Shown: positions 25,963 to 37,378 of the stretch, piece after piece
Layout: each line of letters starts with the position of its first letter
How positions within the stretch are numbered: position 1 is the first letter of the stretch
Origin: Deltaproteobacteria bacterium
Lineage (GTDB): Bacteria > Myxococcota > Myxococcia > Myxococcales > 40CM-4-68-19
Length of the DNA stretch: 40,571 bases
Direction of reading: 5' to 3'
Assembly (NCBI GenBank): GCA_025358085.1
Contig: JANYKT010000015.1
Coordinates: 1-40,571 of the forward strand
Translations under genes and position numbers: made by a program
The notes under the pieces: generated by a model
The model's input: only the letters and a program-made list of their open reading frames with translations
Told to the model about the DNA's origin: nothing
The model's database searches: none

Positions 25963-26886
25963 TTAATCCGCAGGGTGTCCGCGTATTGTTTCAGCGAAGA
26001 ATGCTGAATGCCGCGCCAGCTCGGCGATATACCCTCGGACATCGTCTTGGCTGTCCTTGGGGAGCTGGGCAAACGGAATCACATGCTCCGCGGGCACATA
26101 GCGAAAGGTGAAGTTCACTCGTCGCGTCTCGAAGCCTTCTACATGGAGCGCGAAGCGGTGAAAGCCCTTGTCCTCTACGCGCTGCACGCGATGAAAGTGG
26201 TGCTTCTTCCACCGCTCGCCGCCGAAGACCTGCAACGAAGAGTCTTCCAGCCAGGTCTGCGAGACCACCGCGTCCCGCTCGCCCGGCCGCTGGCTGCGGA
26301 CGAACTGGAAGAGCGCCCGCTCGCCCAGGGAAATCGACGCGACAGGCCCCGGCTCGAAGTCGCGATGCTCGCCGACACGGGCAGTGTCCACGCGGCGTTC
26401 ACCCGTCCCCGATGCCAGCCGGCTGCCGTAGAAGTTCACCAGGCAGGTGTTGAGATGCCAGTCGCGCGGAACGTCCTCGGGATCAAAGAGCGTGCGCGAG
26501 CGCTGCTCCACCTGTGCCACCAGCCGCGCCAGCACCGGCGGGAAGGGCTCGGCGCGCACGCAGCGCCCGAGCACGCCATGCGGCGGCCGGTAATAATCGA
26601 GACACGCGAATTGCCAGTTGCCCAGCCAGTACACGGGGCGCAGCAGTTGGCGCTGCGCTTGGCCTTGCGGCGGCGGGTGGTGTGCCGAGAATCGCTGCTC
26701 CCAGAGAGGCCAGAGCGTGTCGAGCCAGGAGACGATTTCCGCGCGGTCGGCAGCGGTGACGAAGGTGCTGTCGTAAAGCTGTCCCTGTGGGACGCTGCCC
26801 ACGGAGCCTTTGCGGCGCAGCGATCGAAGCGGCCTCATCGGCTGCCTTGTACCGCGAAGCGCCGTCGATCCGGCTCGCATTTCCAC
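25963..26886 (-). CDS. AlkB-like 2-oxoglutarate/Fe(II) dioxygenase
   Basis: A 307-residue protein with the AlkB-type double-stranded beta-helix in its second half. The iron ligands appear as GEHRDFEPG (HxD) and a later His in WKKHHFHRVQRV, followed by RRVNFTFRYVP, the 2-oxoglutarate-binding arginine strand. AlkB relatives remove alkyl groups from nucleic acids by oxidation; others modify tRNA or proteins. The N-terminal 120 residues are not familiar. The start may be the ATG at 26886, or the one at 26838 which has AAGG six bases upstream. It is inserted between mdh and sdhA, in opposite orientation to both. Confidence 0.75.
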   Translation of the reverse strand: MEMRAGSTALRGTRQPMRPLRSLRRKGSVGSVPQGQLYDSTFVTAADRAEIVSWLDTLWPLWEQRFSAHHPPPQGQAQRQLLRPVYWLGNWQFACLDYYRPPHGVLGRCVRAEPFPPVLARLVAQVEQRSRTLFDPEDVPRDWHLNTCLVNFYGSRLASGTGERRVDTARVGEHRDFEPGPVASISLGERALFQFVRSQRPGERDAVVSQTWLEDSSLQVFGGERWKKHHFHRVQRVEDKGFHRFALHVEGFETRRVNFTFRYVPAEHVIPFAQLPKDSQDDVRGYIAELARHSAFFAETIRGHPAD

Positions 26887-26913
26887 CAGGCCGGACGCTG
26901 CGGCGTTCCGTCA

Positions 26914-26942
26914 TTGCGGCTCTGTCGCTTGTGCGCTACTAA
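26914..26942 (+). promoter_or_regulatory. sdhAB promoter
   Basis: -35 TTGCGG (26914-26919) and -10 TACTAA (26937-26942) are 17 bases apart, just upstream of the GGAGGT ribosome-binding site of sdhA. The -35 and the spacer resemble the mdh promoter. It lies beyond the 5' end of the AlkB-like gene, so sdhA starts its own transcript and no upstream sdhC is included. Confidence 0.65.
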
Positions 26943-26971
26943 ACGCGGCGGAATTCCGGAGGTAACAAGCA

Positions 26972-28852
26972 ATGGCAGAGCGATACATCGTCGTCGGCGG
27001 CGGGCTCGCTGGTCTCATGACCGTCATCAAGCTGGCCGAGGCGGGGAAGCATGTTGATATCTTCTCCATCGTTCCGGTCAAGCGCAGCCATTCCGTCTGC
27101 GCGCAAGGCGGCATCAACGGCGCCGTCAACACCAAGGGTGAAGGCGACTCGCCTGATATCCATGTCAAGGACACGCTGAAGGGGGGCGACTTCCTGGCCG
27201 AGCAGCCGCCGGTCAAGGGCATGTGCTACGCCGCGCCCGGCATCATTTATCTGCTCGACCGTATGGGCGTGCCTTTCAACCGCACCCACGAAGGCCTGCT
27301 CGACTTCCGGCGCTTCGGCGGCACATTGCACAACCGCACCGCCTTCGCCGGCGCATCAACCGGGCAGCAGCTGCTCTATGCCCTGGACGAGCAGGTTCGG
27401 CGTTACGAGACCGAAGGCCTGGTCCGCAAGTTCGAATACTGGGAGTACCTGGGTTTCGTGAAGGACGAGCAGGGCGCCTGCCGCGGCATCGTCGCGCTGA
27501 ACCTCCGCACCATGGAGATCGAATCGTTCGCCGCCGACGCCGTCTGCCTCGCCACTGGCGGCCCCGGCATCATCTTCGGGCGGAGCACGAACAGCACCAT
27601 CAATACCGGCACGGCTGCGGCGCGCGCTTATATCGACGGCGCCATCTATTCGAATGCCGAGTTCGTTCAAGTGCACCCGACCGCGATTCCGGGCGAGGAC
27701 AAGCACCGCCTGATGAGCGAGTCGGCGCGCGGCGAAGGCGGCCGCATCTGGGTCCCCAAGCAGAAGGGCGACATGCGGGCCCACAAAGACATTCCGGCGA
27801 CCGAGCGCTGGTACTTCCTCGAAGAGCGGTATCCGCACTACGGCAATCTGGTCCCCCGCGACGTTGCCACCCGCGAAATCTTCAGCGTCGTGCGCGATAT
27901 GGGCCTCGGTGTCGAGGGCACCGACGCGGTCTATCTCGACGTCTCGCATATCCCCGCCGCCACGCTGGAGAAGAAGCTGGGTGGCATCATGGATATCTAT
28001 GAGAAGTTCGTCGGCGTCGATCCCAAGCACAACCCGATGAAGATCTTCCCCGCCGTGCATTACTCAATGGGCGGTTTGTGGGTCGATTACGAGGCCGATG
28101 CCCGCGGCGACCTGGTGAAGAGCAGCCCACGCCAGCAATCGACCAATATCCCAGGCCTCTATGCGGCCGGTGAATGCGACTACGCCTATCACGGTGCCAA
28201 TCGGCTGGGCGCGAACTCCCTTTTGAGCTGCCTCTATTCAGGCCAGATCACCGGACCCGCAATGGTCAACTATGCGAAGAACAACATGGCCGCGAAGGGT
28301 GACGCGCCTGCCAGGACACTCGCCTCGGCGAAGACGTACTGGAGCGACCGTTTCAACACTATCTACAAGATGTCGGGCACCGAGAATCCGTATGTGATTG
28401 GCCAGCAGATGGGCGAACTGATGGTCAAGACCTCGACCGTCGTCAAGCGCAATGCCGAGCTCGACTCGGCCATGGTGCAAATCCAGCAGATGAAAGAGCG
28501 CTGGTCTCAATGCAATGTGCTCGACACCGGGCGCACGTTGAACCAGAGCGCGTCGTACGTGAACCAGCTGTGGAACATGCTGGAGCTGGCTCACGTCATG
28601 TTGAAGACGGGCCGCATGCGCGACGAGAGCCGCGGCAGCCACTACAAGCCCGACTTCGTGCTTCCCAAGGCGAAGACCAAGAACCCCTCGGACGACCCCG
28701 AGTTCATGACGGCCTGGCGCGCGCGCGACGAGAAGTGGCGCAAGGTTTCCATGGCGCGCTGGTCGACCGAACCGCAGATCACCTTCGAGCCGCTGAAGAG
28801 CCTGCAGGTCGAGAATCCCATCTTGAAGCCGGAGCCCAGGCACTATGACTGA
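26972..28852 (+). CDS. sdhA: Succinate dehydrogenase flavoprotein subunit
   Basis: A 626-residue flavoprotein of the B-type (Bacillus-like) succinate dehydrogenase/fumarate reductase group. The FAD-binding start VVGGGLAGLMTVIKLAEAG is followed by RSHSVCAQGGINGA, in which His40 is expected to bind FAD covalently. The active-site loop is seen at SESARGEGGRIWV and the FAD-binding end at LYAAGECDYAYHGANRLGANSLLSC. It oxidises succinate to fumarate and passes electrons to SdhB. The gene overlaps sdhB by 8 bases. Normally a cytochrome b subunit gene (sdhC) comes first; here an opposite-strand AlkB-like gene sits there. Confidence 0.95.
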   Translation: MAERYIVVGGGLAGLMTVIKLAEAGKHVDIFSIVPVKRSHSVCAQGGINGAVNTKGEGDSPDIHVKDTLKGGDFLAEQPPVKGMCYAAPGIIYLLDRMGVPFNRTHEGLLDFRRFGGTLHNRTAFAGASTGQQLLYALDEQVRRYETEGLVRKFEYWEYLGFVKDEQGACRGIVALNLRTMEIESFAADAVCLATGGPGIIFGRSTNSTINTGTAAARAYIDGAIYSNAEFVQVHPTAIPGEDKHRLMSESARGEGGRIWVPKQKGDMRAHKDIPATERWYFLEERYPHYGNLVPRDVATREIFSVVRDMGLGVEGTDAVYLDVSHIPAATLEKKLGGIMDIYEKFVGVDPKHNPMKIFPAVHYSMGGLWVDYEADARGDLVKSSPRQQSTNIPGLYAAGECDYAYHGANRLGANSLLSCLYSGQITGPAMVNYAKNNMAAKGDAPARTLASAKTYWSDRFNTIYKMSGTENPYVIGQQMGELMVKTSTVVKRNAELDSAMVQIQQMKERWSQCNVLDTGRTLNQSASYVNQLWNMLELAHVMLKTGRMRDESRGSHYKPDFVLPKAKTKNPSDDPEFMTAWRARDEKWRKVSMARWSTEPQITFEPLKSLQVENPILKPEPRHYD

Positions 28853-29627
28853 ACGCATGCTGACGGTTCGAATCCAGCGCCAGGACGGACCCTCTGACGC
28901 GCCCCGCTGGGAAGAGTTTTCTGTTCCGTGGCGCCAGAACGCCAACGTCATCTCGGTGTTGATGCAGATCCAGCGCGACCCACGCACCTCCGACGGGAAA
29001 CCGACCACGCCACCCGCGTGGGACGCAGCCTGCCTGGAGGAGGTGTGCGGCTCCTGCACCATGAACATCAACGGTCAAGTGCGGCAGGCCTGCACGGCGT
29101 TGGTGGACAAGCTCGCGCAGCCGCTCATGCTTGCGCCGATGAAGAAGTTCCCGCTCATCCGCGATCTCACGGTGGATCGCTCGCGTATGTTCGAGGCACT
29201 CAAGCGCGTCAAAGCCTGGATCCCCATCGACGGTACCTACGACCTGGGACCAGGGCCGCGGCAGGCGCCCGAGGACCAGGAGCTGAATTACGCCCTGTCC
29301 ACCTGCATGAGCTGCGGCTGCTGCCTGGAAGTTTGCCCGCAGATTGGCGCCACTACCGCCTTCATCGGCGCGGCGGCCATTTCGCAAGCACGGCTTTTCA
29401 ACAACCATCCCACCGGCTCCATGAACGCCGATGAACGACTGCGCGGGCTGATGGGTCCGGGTGGGGTCGCCGACTGCGGCAAGGCGGGACTCTGCGTGCA
29501 AGCTTGCCCGAAGGGAATCCCGTTGACGTCGTCCATCGCTGAGATGAATCGCGACACGACCAAGCAGGCGCTCAAGGACTGGCTCTTCCGCGATGAAAGC
29601 AAGGGCGGCGCGGGCCCGGGCGGCTGA
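28845..29627 (+). CDS. sdhB: Succinate dehydrogenase iron-sulfur subunit
   Basis: A 260-residue subunit with three iron-sulfur sites. The [2Fe-2S] cysteines are in CLEEVCGSCTMNINGQ plus a later RQAC. The [4Fe-4S]/[3Fe-4S] ligands are in CMSCGCCLEVCPQ and CGKAGLCVQACPKGIPL. It carries electrons from SdhA to the membrane quinone site. The ATG at 28845 lies inside the end of sdhA, giving an 8-base overlap; an ATG four codons later is an alternative. The membrane anchor needed to attach the complex is not encoded next to it. Confidence 0.95.
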   Translation: MTERMLTVRIQRQDGPSDAPRWEEFSVPWRQNANVISVLMQIQRDPRTSDGKPTTPPAWDAACLEEVCGSCTMNINGQVRQACTALVDKLAQPLMLAPMKKFPLIRDLTVDRSRMFEALKRVKAWIPIDGTYDLGPGPRQAPEDQELNYALSTCMSCGCCLEVCPQIGATTAFIGAAAISQARLFNNHPTGSMNADERLRGLMGPGGVADCGKAGLCVQACPKGIPLTSSIAEMNRDTTKQALKDWLFRDESKGGAGPGG

Positions 29628-29689
29628 GCTTTGACGCAGCGCGGCAGAAAGTCGCAGCAACTGGTTGCTTGCCCGGACGTCTAACGGGC

Positions 29690-29980
29690 ATGGACTACTT
29701 CAGCCCGGCTGACGACTTCCGCGTTCTCGTGCATTCAGCGACCCATGATGCCCCCGCGCTCACCGAGATTGAAAAGCCGCCCAATTACTTCCACTTCCCG
29801 GCCGGTTTTGCCTCGCTGGTCGCCGCCGGCGCGGTGCTCGCAATCACCGCTGGTGTTCAGTCTGAAGTCCAGACGGTGCAGCTGCGCAGGAACGGGCATG
29901 CTCACGCAGTGGTCGCGCGCCATCTCGGTCATCACCACTTGAATCCACGCCCGGATCGCTATAGCTCGGCGGCGCCGTAA
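29690..29980 (+). CDS. Small protein of unknown function
   Basis: A 96-residue open frame whose codon use looks like that of neighbouring genes (G or C dominant in third positions). It has a polar N-terminal part, a stretch around FASLVAAGAVLAITAGV long enough for one weak membrane span, and a His-rich C-terminal part (HLGHHHL). No family is recognised. A TTG at 29669 is an alternative start. It may be a real membrane-linked peptide or a chance frame; no clear ribosome-binding site decides it. It lies after sdhB on the same strand. Confidence 0.42.
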   Translation: MDYFSPADDFRVLVHSATHDAPALTEIEKPPNYFHFPAGFASLVAAGAVLAITAGVQSEVQTVQLRRNGHAHAVVARHLGHHHLNPRPDRYSSAAP

Positions 29981-30077
29981 CCTGGACCTGCGCTCGCGGG
30001 CGTGACGTGGTCCGACGATTTCAATCGGTCGTTGGATCTGGCCTCGTTCGCGATTGCCTGTAGACTCTTCGGCCGCA

Positions 30078-32132
30078 ATGCTGAACGACGAATTCCCCGA
30101 CTTGATGCAGCAGGCGATCGCCGGACTGGTGCTCATCCAGGATGATCGCTTCGTTTACACCAACGCGCGCTTCGCCGAGATGCTCGGCTACTCCGTCGAA
30201 GAACTCTCGCGGCTGTCGGTTCCCGAAACCATTCATCTGGAAGATCGCCCCCGTGTCAGCGGGCACGTGCGCGATCGGCTCGCCGGCGCGCCGCGCGGCC
30301 ACTGGCGATTCCGCGCCGTGCGCAAAGACGGCTCCACCACTCACTTCGAAGTGCACGGCAAGGCGGTCGTTCACGTCGGCAATCCGGCGCTGTCCGGCAT
30401 CATTCTCGACGTCAGCGATCGGGTCGCCGAGGAGATCAAGACCCAGGGAGCCGATCGGAAGCTGCGCGAGCTGCTCGAGAACATGGAGCTGCTGGCCGTG
30501 CTGCAGGACGCGGACGGCCGGGTGGAATTCTGCAACCAAGCGATGCTGCGCGTCTGCGGCAAGGGCCGCGACGAAGTGGTCGGGAAAGACTGGTTCGACA
30601 CTTTCGTTCCCGCGCAGGACCGGGTCGAGCGTCGCCGCGCTGCTCACCAGGACGGCCAGCGGAAGGCGCAGACCGAGCACGAGATCGCAACCGCCGAGGG
30701 CGAGCTGCGGCTCATCTCCTGGAACGTGATCGATCTGCGAGACGAGCACGGCGCCGTCTCTGGCAGCGCCAGCATCGGCGTCGACATCACCGAGAGCCGC
30801 CGCACCGCGGAGAAGCTGCTCCACGACGCCCTCCACGATTCACTCACCGGCCTGCCCAACCGCGCGCTCTTCATGGACCGGCTCTCGCACCGGCTGGCGC
30901 TGCAGAAGCGCCGGCAGGGTTCGGTCTTTTCGGTGCTCTTCCTCGACGTGGATCGCTTCAAGGTGGTCAACGACAGCCTCGGCCACGTGCGCGGCGATGA
31001 ACTCCTGGTCGCCATCGGTCACCGGCTGTCGGCGTGCTTGCGGCCGGGCGACACGGTGGCGCGTCTCGGCGGCGACGAGTTCACCATCCTGCTCGAGGAC
31101 GTCGCCTCGGAGTCGGACGCGGTGAAGGTCGCGGACCGCATCCAGGAGGGGTTGCGCGCGCCGTTCCTGCTGGGCGGGCAGGAGGTCTTCAGCGGCGTCT
31201 CCATCGGCATCGCGCACGGCCACGCCCAGTACGCGGGACCCGAGGACATCCTGCGCGACGCCGACACCGCGCTCTATCGCGCCAAGGCGCAGGGCCGCGC
31301 GCGCTCGATTGAATTCGACGTTTCGATGCACGACCGCGCCGTCGCGCTGCTCCACCTCGAGACCGACCTGCGCCGCGCACTCGACCGCCGCGAGCTGCGG
31401 CTGCATTACCAGCCGATGATCTCGCTCGCGACCGGGCGCATCTCGGGGGCCGAGGCGCTGGTGCGCTGGCTGCACCCGGAGCGCGGGCTGGTCTTGCCGG
31501 GCGAGTTCATTCCGCTGGCCGAGGAGACTGGCCTCATCCTGCCCATTGGCGCCTGGGTGCTGGTCGAGGCCTGCCGGCAGGCGCGGCAGTGGCAGGACCG
31601 GCTCAACCTGCCGCTCCTGGAGATGGGCGTTAATTTGAGTCCCAAGCAATTCATGCAGCCGGACCTGGTGGCGCAGGTCGCTGGCGTGCTGCGCGAGACC
31701 GGGCTTTCCCCGCGCTGCCTGCGGCTCGAGGTGACCGAGAGCCTGCTGATGGACAACGGCGCGCGGGTCGCCGACTCGATGAGTGAACTGCGCGCCATGG
31801 GTATCCGCATTGACCTGGACGACTTTGGTACCGGCTATTCGTCGCTGAGCTATCTGCACCAGTTTCCGATTGATACTTTGAAGATTGATCGCAGCTTCGT
31901 TTCCCGGATAGGCACCACCGAAGACGGCACCCAGATCGTCAACACCATCATGTCGCTGGCGGCGTCGCTGGACCTCGAGGTGGTGGCCGAAGGCGTCGAG
32001 ACCGCCGAGCAATTGGCGGCGCTGCGGGTGCTGAATTGCCCGTATGCGCAAGGTTATCATTTGAGCCGTCCTATCGAGAGCGGCCAATTCGAAGCGCTGC
32101 TGGCGGGCGGGCGCAGCTGGCCGTCGCCGTAG
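30078..32132 (+). CDS. PAS-PAS-GGDEF-EAL cyclic di-GMP protein
   Basis: A 684-residue soluble signalling protein. Two PAS domains (about 5-120 and 130-240) precede a GGDEF domain with the intact motif GGDEF at 331-335. An RxxD inhibitory site (RPGD, 322-325) sits five residues before it, so synthesis should be product-inhibited. The EAL domain has EAL at 458-460 in [20 protein letters not shown] and AEGVET, and appears catalytically complete. It can thus make and/or hydrolyse c-di-GMP depending on what the PAS domains sense. No membrane span is present. ATG 30078 is chosen over a TTG eight codons upstream. Confidence 0.93.
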   Translation: MLNDEFPDLMQQAIAGLVLIQDDRFVYTNARFAEMLGYSVEELSRLSVPETIHLEDRPRVSGHVRDRLAGAPRGHWRFRAVRKDGSTTHFEVHGKAVVHVGNPALSGIILDVSDRVAEEIKTQGADRKLRELLENMELLAVLQDADGRVEFCNQAMLRVCGKGRDEVVGKDWFDTFVPAQDRVERRRAAHQDGQRKAQTEHEIATAEGELRLISWNVIDLRDEHGAVSGSASIGVDITESRRTAEKLLHDALHDSLTGLPNRALFMDRLSHRLALQKRRQGSVFSVLFLDVDRFKVVNDSLGHVRGDELLVAIGHRLSACLRPGDTVARLGGDEFTILLEDVASESDAVKVADRIQEGLRAPFLLGGQEVFSGVSIGIAHGHAQYAGPEDILRDADTALYRAKAQGRARSIEFDVSMHDRAVALLHLETDLRRALDRRELRLHYQPMISLATGRISGAEALVRWLHPERGLVLPGEFIPLAEETGLILPIGAWVLVEACRQARQWQDRLNLPLLEMGVNLSPKQFMQPDLVAQVAGVLRETGLSPRCLRLEVTESLLMDNGARVADSMSELRAMGIRIDLDDFGTGYSSLSYLHQFPIDTLKIDRSFVSRIGTTEDGTQIVNTIMSLAASLDLEVVAEGVETAEQLAALRVLNCPYAQGYHLSRPIESGQFEALLAGGRSWPSP

Positions 32133-32192
32133 AGCGCGGCGTCACTCGCGCCGTCTTCGGACAGCACGCGCGGCGCCAAGGCAAAACCAGGT

Positions 32193-33881
<1,689 letters not shown>

Positions 33882-34009
33882 TCGTGCCTCCGGGGAGTGC
33901 GGACGGTCGCAGATGGCGCTGACACTCGCAAGTAGCCCTTGTTTGGGTAGCCCCCACTCGTCTGCTACCTTCGCGAGCGACTCGGCCCTGCGCGCCGATC
34001 AGGCGACGC

Positions 34010-34369
34010 TTGGGCGTACGGCTATTCCGCGACGCGCTCGAGGCGCTGCGCACCGGTGCTCCGAGCGACGAGGAGGTGGCCCGCGCCAAGGCGGTGCGGC
34101 TCGCGCGGCTGGAAGGAGCGGGCGATGACGCGCGCGGCCTGTCCGATCTCTGGGTCACCGCCATCGTCCTCGGCAACGGTACGCCGCAGCCCGAGCAGGA
34201 GCGCGCAGCGTTGCTGAGGGTCACGGCGGACGACGTGCAGAAGCTCGCCCGTGTCGTGCTTAATCCCGGCACGCTGCGCTGGGTAGTCTTGGGCGAGCGC
34301 GGCGCCGCGACGCGGGCAGTGGAGGGAAACAAGCTCGGCCGGGTGCGTGCGCTGCAGCCCGGACGGTGA
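34010..34369 (+). pseudogene. C-terminal fragment of an M16 zinc peptidase
   Basis: A 119-residue frame that matches the end of pitrilysin-type (M16) peptidases: FRDALEALRTGAPSDEEVARAK, then LLRVTADDVQKLARVVLNPGTLRWVVLGE. The catalytic HxxEH half and everything before the last helical bundle are absent, and the sequence just upstream is unrelated. It is therefore a leftover of a larger gene and not a complete enzyme. It sits next to another gene fragment in a decayed patch between the acyl-CoA synthetase and sucC. Confidence 0.72.
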
Positions 34370-34395
34370 CGTGCTTGCGCCTCGGGCATGATTGA

Positions 34396-34705
34396 CCCGG
34401 AGAGCTGATGTTCTGGTGGATGTTTCCCTCCTTGATTCCAAATCAATGCAATCGTCGGAAAGTGGCCGGTCGGGTCGCTGACCTGCGTGTGGAGCACCAG
34501 CACGGCTTCGCGGTGGTCTCCGAGGTGAAATAGAGCAGCAGCGGACCGCTCGGCGCGGTGCGGGCCCGGTGCGGCGCGCTTGCCTCGGCCGAGCGCGCGT
34601 CGCCGAAGGGCAAAGCCGGCCGCCGCCTCGCCCGCCACCAGCTTGACGCCCAGCCGTTCGGCGAGGGCTTCGAACGGGTCGGCGCAGACCGGGTCCACCA
34701 TGGCA
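34396..34705 (-). pseudogene. Frameshifted partial copy of the acyl-CoA synthetase gene
   Basis: The DNA is clearly related to 33140-33450 in the intact gene, in the same orientation. Reading the minus strand, DAVC-DKFEGLEDQLGVKLVVGD of the intact protein corresponds to DPVCADPFEALAERLGVKLVAGE here. LLLYFTSGTTAKPK corresponds to LLLYFTSETTAKP after a change of frame. Both ends stop abruptly. The frames needed are split by shifts, so no functional protein is made. It looks like an old partial duplication or the remains of a paralogue. Confidence 0.82.
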
Positions 34706-34834
34706 ATCAGGGGCTCCAATCCTCTCGCGGACGGGCCGGCTGAGCAGGTGCGGCGAGCGAAGCCACAGTTGGCTTTGCGCCGGCCTGGCCGGTAGCCGCA
34801 GGTGCCCGCGTGCGAACCTCTGCGTTTGCGCGGC

Positions 34835-34864
34835 TTGCGGTCCGCCCTGCCCCCGGTGTATCTC
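34835..34864 (+). promoter_or_regulatory. Candidate sucC promoter
   Basis: -35 TTGCGG (34835-34840) and -10 TATCTC (34859-34864) are separated by 18 bases, ahead of the GGGAGG ribosome-binding site of sucC. The -35 box is identical to those proposed for mdh and sdhA, but the spacer is not similar. The -10 is weak, so this is only a candidate. Confidence 0.45.
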
Positions 34865-34890
34865 GCGCCGTCCCCGGGAGGCGAGCGCGC

Positions 34891-36057
34891 ATGAAGATCC
34901 ACGAGTACCAGGCCAAAGAGATCCTCCGCGGATACGGCGTCGCAGTGCCGCGCGGCAAGCTGGTGGCCAATGCGGCCGAGGCGATTGCGGCGGCGCGCGA
35001 GCTGCTGCAGGGCAGGGCTGTCGTCGTGGTCAAGGCGCAGATTCACGCCGGCGGCCGCGGCAAGGGCGGCGGCGTCAAGCTGGCCAGGTCTCCCGAGCAG
35101 GCCGGTGAGCTGACCTCCGCCATGCTCGGCATGCAGCTGGTCACGCACCAGACCGGCCCCGCGGGTCAGAAGGTCCGCAAGGTCTATGTCGAAGAAGGCA
35201 TGGACATCGCGCGCGAGCTTTACCTGGGCATCACGCTCGACCGCGCCACCGGCCGCAATACCTTCATGGCTTCCAGCGAGGGCGGTGTCGAGATCGAGGA
35301 GGTGGCGGCAAAGCACCCCGAGAAGATTCTCCGCGCTTCGATTGATCCGACCGTGGGGCTCGCGGGCTACCAGGCGCGCGATCTGGCGTTCGGACTTGGA
35401 TTGACCGGACCCGCGGTCAACAGCTTCGTCAAGTTCGCCACCGCCATGTACAGCGCGTTCCTGGCGACCGACTCGAGCATCGTCGAGATCAATCCGCTGG
35501 TGGTGACGAAGCAGGGCGAGGTGATCGCGCTCGACGCCAAGATCAACCTCGATGACAACGCGCTTTTCCGCCATCAAGATCTGGCGGCGCTGCGCGATGC
35601 CGACGAGGAAGATCCGCGCGAGGCGCAGGCCAAGGAATTCGACCTCGCCTATATCTCTCTCGACGGTAACATCGGCTGCATGGTCAACGGCGCGGGCCTC
35701 GCCATGGCCACCATGGACATGATCCAGAAGGCGGGCGGCATGCCGGCGAACTTCCTCGACGTGGGCGGCGGCGCCGACGAGGCCAAGGTGACTGCCGCCT
35801 TCAAGCTGCTGCTCTCGGACCCGCAAGTCAAAGCCGTGCTGGTCAATATTTTTGGCGGTATCATGAAGTGCGACGTCATCGCGGCGGGCATCATCGCGGC
35901 GGCGAGGCAGGTTGACCTCAAGGTCCCGCTGGTCGTCCGGCTCGAGGGCACCAACGTCAATGAAGGCAAGGCTCTTTTGAAGGGCTCCAATCTCGCCATC
36001 ATCGCGGCCGACGATCTGGGCGACGCGGCCCGCAAGGCGGTCGCGGCAACGCGATGA
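34891..36057 (+). CDS. sucC: Succinyl-CoA synthetase beta subunit (ADP/GDP-forming)
   Basis: A 388-residue subunit with the ATP-grasp fold. It begins [12 protein letters not shown], the invariant SucC start; [16 protein letters not shown] is the nucleotide-binding loop. [31 protein letters not shown] and [10 protein letters not shown] form the CoA/ligase part. With SucD it turns succinyl-CoA, phosphate and nucleoside diphosphate into succinate, CoA and triphosphate. ATG 34891 has GGGAGG upstream; the longer open frame would cover the promoter. The stop overlaps the next gene's start by 4 bases (ATGA). Confidence 0.96.
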   Translation: MKIHEYQAKEILRGYGVAVPRGKLVANAAEAIAAARELLQGRAVVVVKAQIHAGGRGKGGGVKLARSPEQAGELTSAMLGMQLVTHQTGPAGQKVRKVYVEEGMDIARELYLGITLDRATGRNTFMASSEGGVEIEEVAAKHPEKILRASIDPTVGLAGYQARDLAFGLGLTGPAVNSFVKFATAMYSAFLATDSSIVEINPLVVTKQGEVIALDAKINLDDNALFRHQDLAALRDADEEDPREAQAKEFDLAYISLDGNIGCMVNGAGLAMATMDMIQKAGGMPANFLDVGGGADEAKVTAAFKLLLSDPQVKAVLVNIFGGIMKCDVIAAGIIAAARQVDLKVPLVVRLEGTNVNEGKALLKGSNLAIIAADDLGDAARKAVAATR

Positions 36058-36503
36058 GCTTCGTCTCCGCCATCTTTCGCAACTTCCTGGGCAAGCCGGG
36101 AGCGCCTGACTTCCGAGACTCGGCTGAGCACTTCGTGGCCGTACTGCGCGAGACCGGTATCGGCCTGACCTGGGGCAAGGACGAGCTGCTCTTCATCGAT
36201 GCTCTGGTCGAGAGGCTGCGCTCTGCCAATGAGTACCGCGACGCCGTCGGCTGCTATTTCGGCGAAATCGTGGTGCGGAACTTTGGCGGCGACTGGGTGC
36301 CGAACCACGCGCTCGGCCCCGCCGTCCTGGTCAAGGGCCGGCACGTGTTTCCGCTGGGCTGGGTTTACCGGCGCGCCGACGGCGGCGCGACCGAGTGCAT
36401 CGCGAAGAAATGCAAGAAGGAGATCGGCTATCCGCTCGACGCCGATCAGCTGGGAAGCTTCACCGACGCAGGCGAGCGCGTCTGGCCGAAGGAGGCCCCG
36501 TAG
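36054..36503 (+). CDS. Unknown 149-aa protein between sucC and sucD
   Basis: A soluble alpha/beta protein with no signal peptide. The order is a helical N-terminus ([15 protein letters not shown]), a helix pair ([19 protein letters not shown]), then [17 protein letters not shown] and [20 protein letters not shown]. The last part resembles small DUF3806-like proteins, but I cannot assign a family with certainty. It overlaps sucC by 4 bases and sucD by 1 base, so it is translated with both. Such tight coupling suggests a function tied to succinyl-CoA synthetase, or at least selection to keep it. It is an uncommon position for any gene, since sucC and sucD are almost always adjacent. Confidence 0.82.
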   Translation: MSFVSAIFRNFLGKPGAPDFRDSAEHFVAVLRETGIGLTWGKDELLFIDALVERLRSANEYRDAVGCYFGEIVVRNFGGDWVPNHALGPAVLVKGRHVFPLGWVYRRADGGATECIAKKCKKEIGYPLDADQLGSFTDAGERVWPKEAP

Positions 36504-37378
36504 TGAGCATCCTCGTCAACAGGGACACGCGCCTGATTTGCCAGGGCATCACCGGCAGCGCGGGCTCGTTCCACTCGAAGCAGATGCTTGCGTATGGGAC
36601 GAATCTGGTCGCCGGCGTCACGCCCGGAAAGGGCGGCGGGCGCTTCGAAGAAAAAGTCCCGATCTTCGACACGCTCGCGCAGGCGGTCCGCGAGACCCGC
36701 GCCAACGCCAGCGTCATCTTCGTGCCGCCGCCGTTCGCGGCCGACGCCATCCTCGAGGCCGCCGCGTCCGGGCTGCCGCTGGTGGTCTGCATCACCGAGG
36801 GCATTCCGGTGAATGACATGGTCCGCGTCAAGCAGGCGCTGCGCGGGAGCGCGACGGTGCTGATCGGCCCCAACTGCCCGGGCATCATCACGCCGGGGGA
36901 ATGCAAGATCGGCATCATGCCGGGGCATATCCACAAGAAGGGCCGCATCGGCATCGTCAGCCGCTCCGGGACGCTGACCTACGAGGCGGTGCACCAGGTG
37001 ACGCAGATGGGGCTGGGGCAGAGCACCGCCGTCGGCATCGGCGGCGACCCGGTGCACGGCTTGAACTTCGTCGATTGCATGAAGCTGTTCGCGGCTGACC
37101 CCGAGACGGACGCGGTGATTCTCATCGGCGAGATCGGCGGCGGGGAAGAGGAAGACGCCGCGGAATGGATCTCCAGAAATTATCGCAAGCCGGTGGTGGG
37201 CTTCATCGCCGGCGCCACCGCGCCCGAGGGCAAGCGGATGGGCCACGCGGGCGCCATCATCTCGGGCGGGAAGGGCACCGCTAAAGACAAGTTCGCGGCT
37301 CTGCGCGAGGCGGGCGTGCACATCGCGGCGGGGCCGCACGAGCTGGGCAAGACGCTCGCCCAGGTCCTCAAGGCGTGA
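36503..37378 (+). CDS. sucD: Succinyl-CoA synthetase alpha subunit
   Basis: A 291-residue subunit started by GTG that shares one base with the previous stop codon (TAGTG). [26 protein letters not shown] and the CoA-binding Rossmann fold are typical. [21 protein letters not shown] and [13 protein letters not shown] follow. The phosphorylated histidine is His248 in [15 protein letters not shown]. It forms the catalytic heterodimer or tetramer with SucC. The stop overlaps the ABC ATPase start as GTGA. The open frame runs further upstream but only as a shadow of the preceding gene. Confidence 0.95.
   Translation: MSILVNRDTRLICQGITGSAGSFHSKQMLAYGTNLVAGVTPGKGGGRFEEKVPIFDTLAQAVRETRANASVIFVPPPFAADAILEAAASGLPLVVCITEGIPVNDMVRVKQALRGSATVLIGPNCPGIITPGECKIGIMPGHIHKKGRIGIVSRSGTLTYEAVHQVTQMGLGQSTAVGIGGDPVHGLNFVDCMKLFAADPETDAVILIGEIGGGEEEDAAEWISRNYRKPVVGFIAGATAPEGKRMGHAGAIISGGKGTAKDKFAALREAGVHIAAGPHELGKTLAQVLKA

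Noticed and set aside
28864-28874. GGTTCGAATCC, another T-loop-like string
   Set aside because: It is coding sequence near the sdhB start, and no cloverleaf surrounds it.
30840-32087. 415-codon minus-strand frame over the GGDEF-EAL gene
   Set aside because: A shadow of a strongly conserved gene on the other strand, without recognisable domains.
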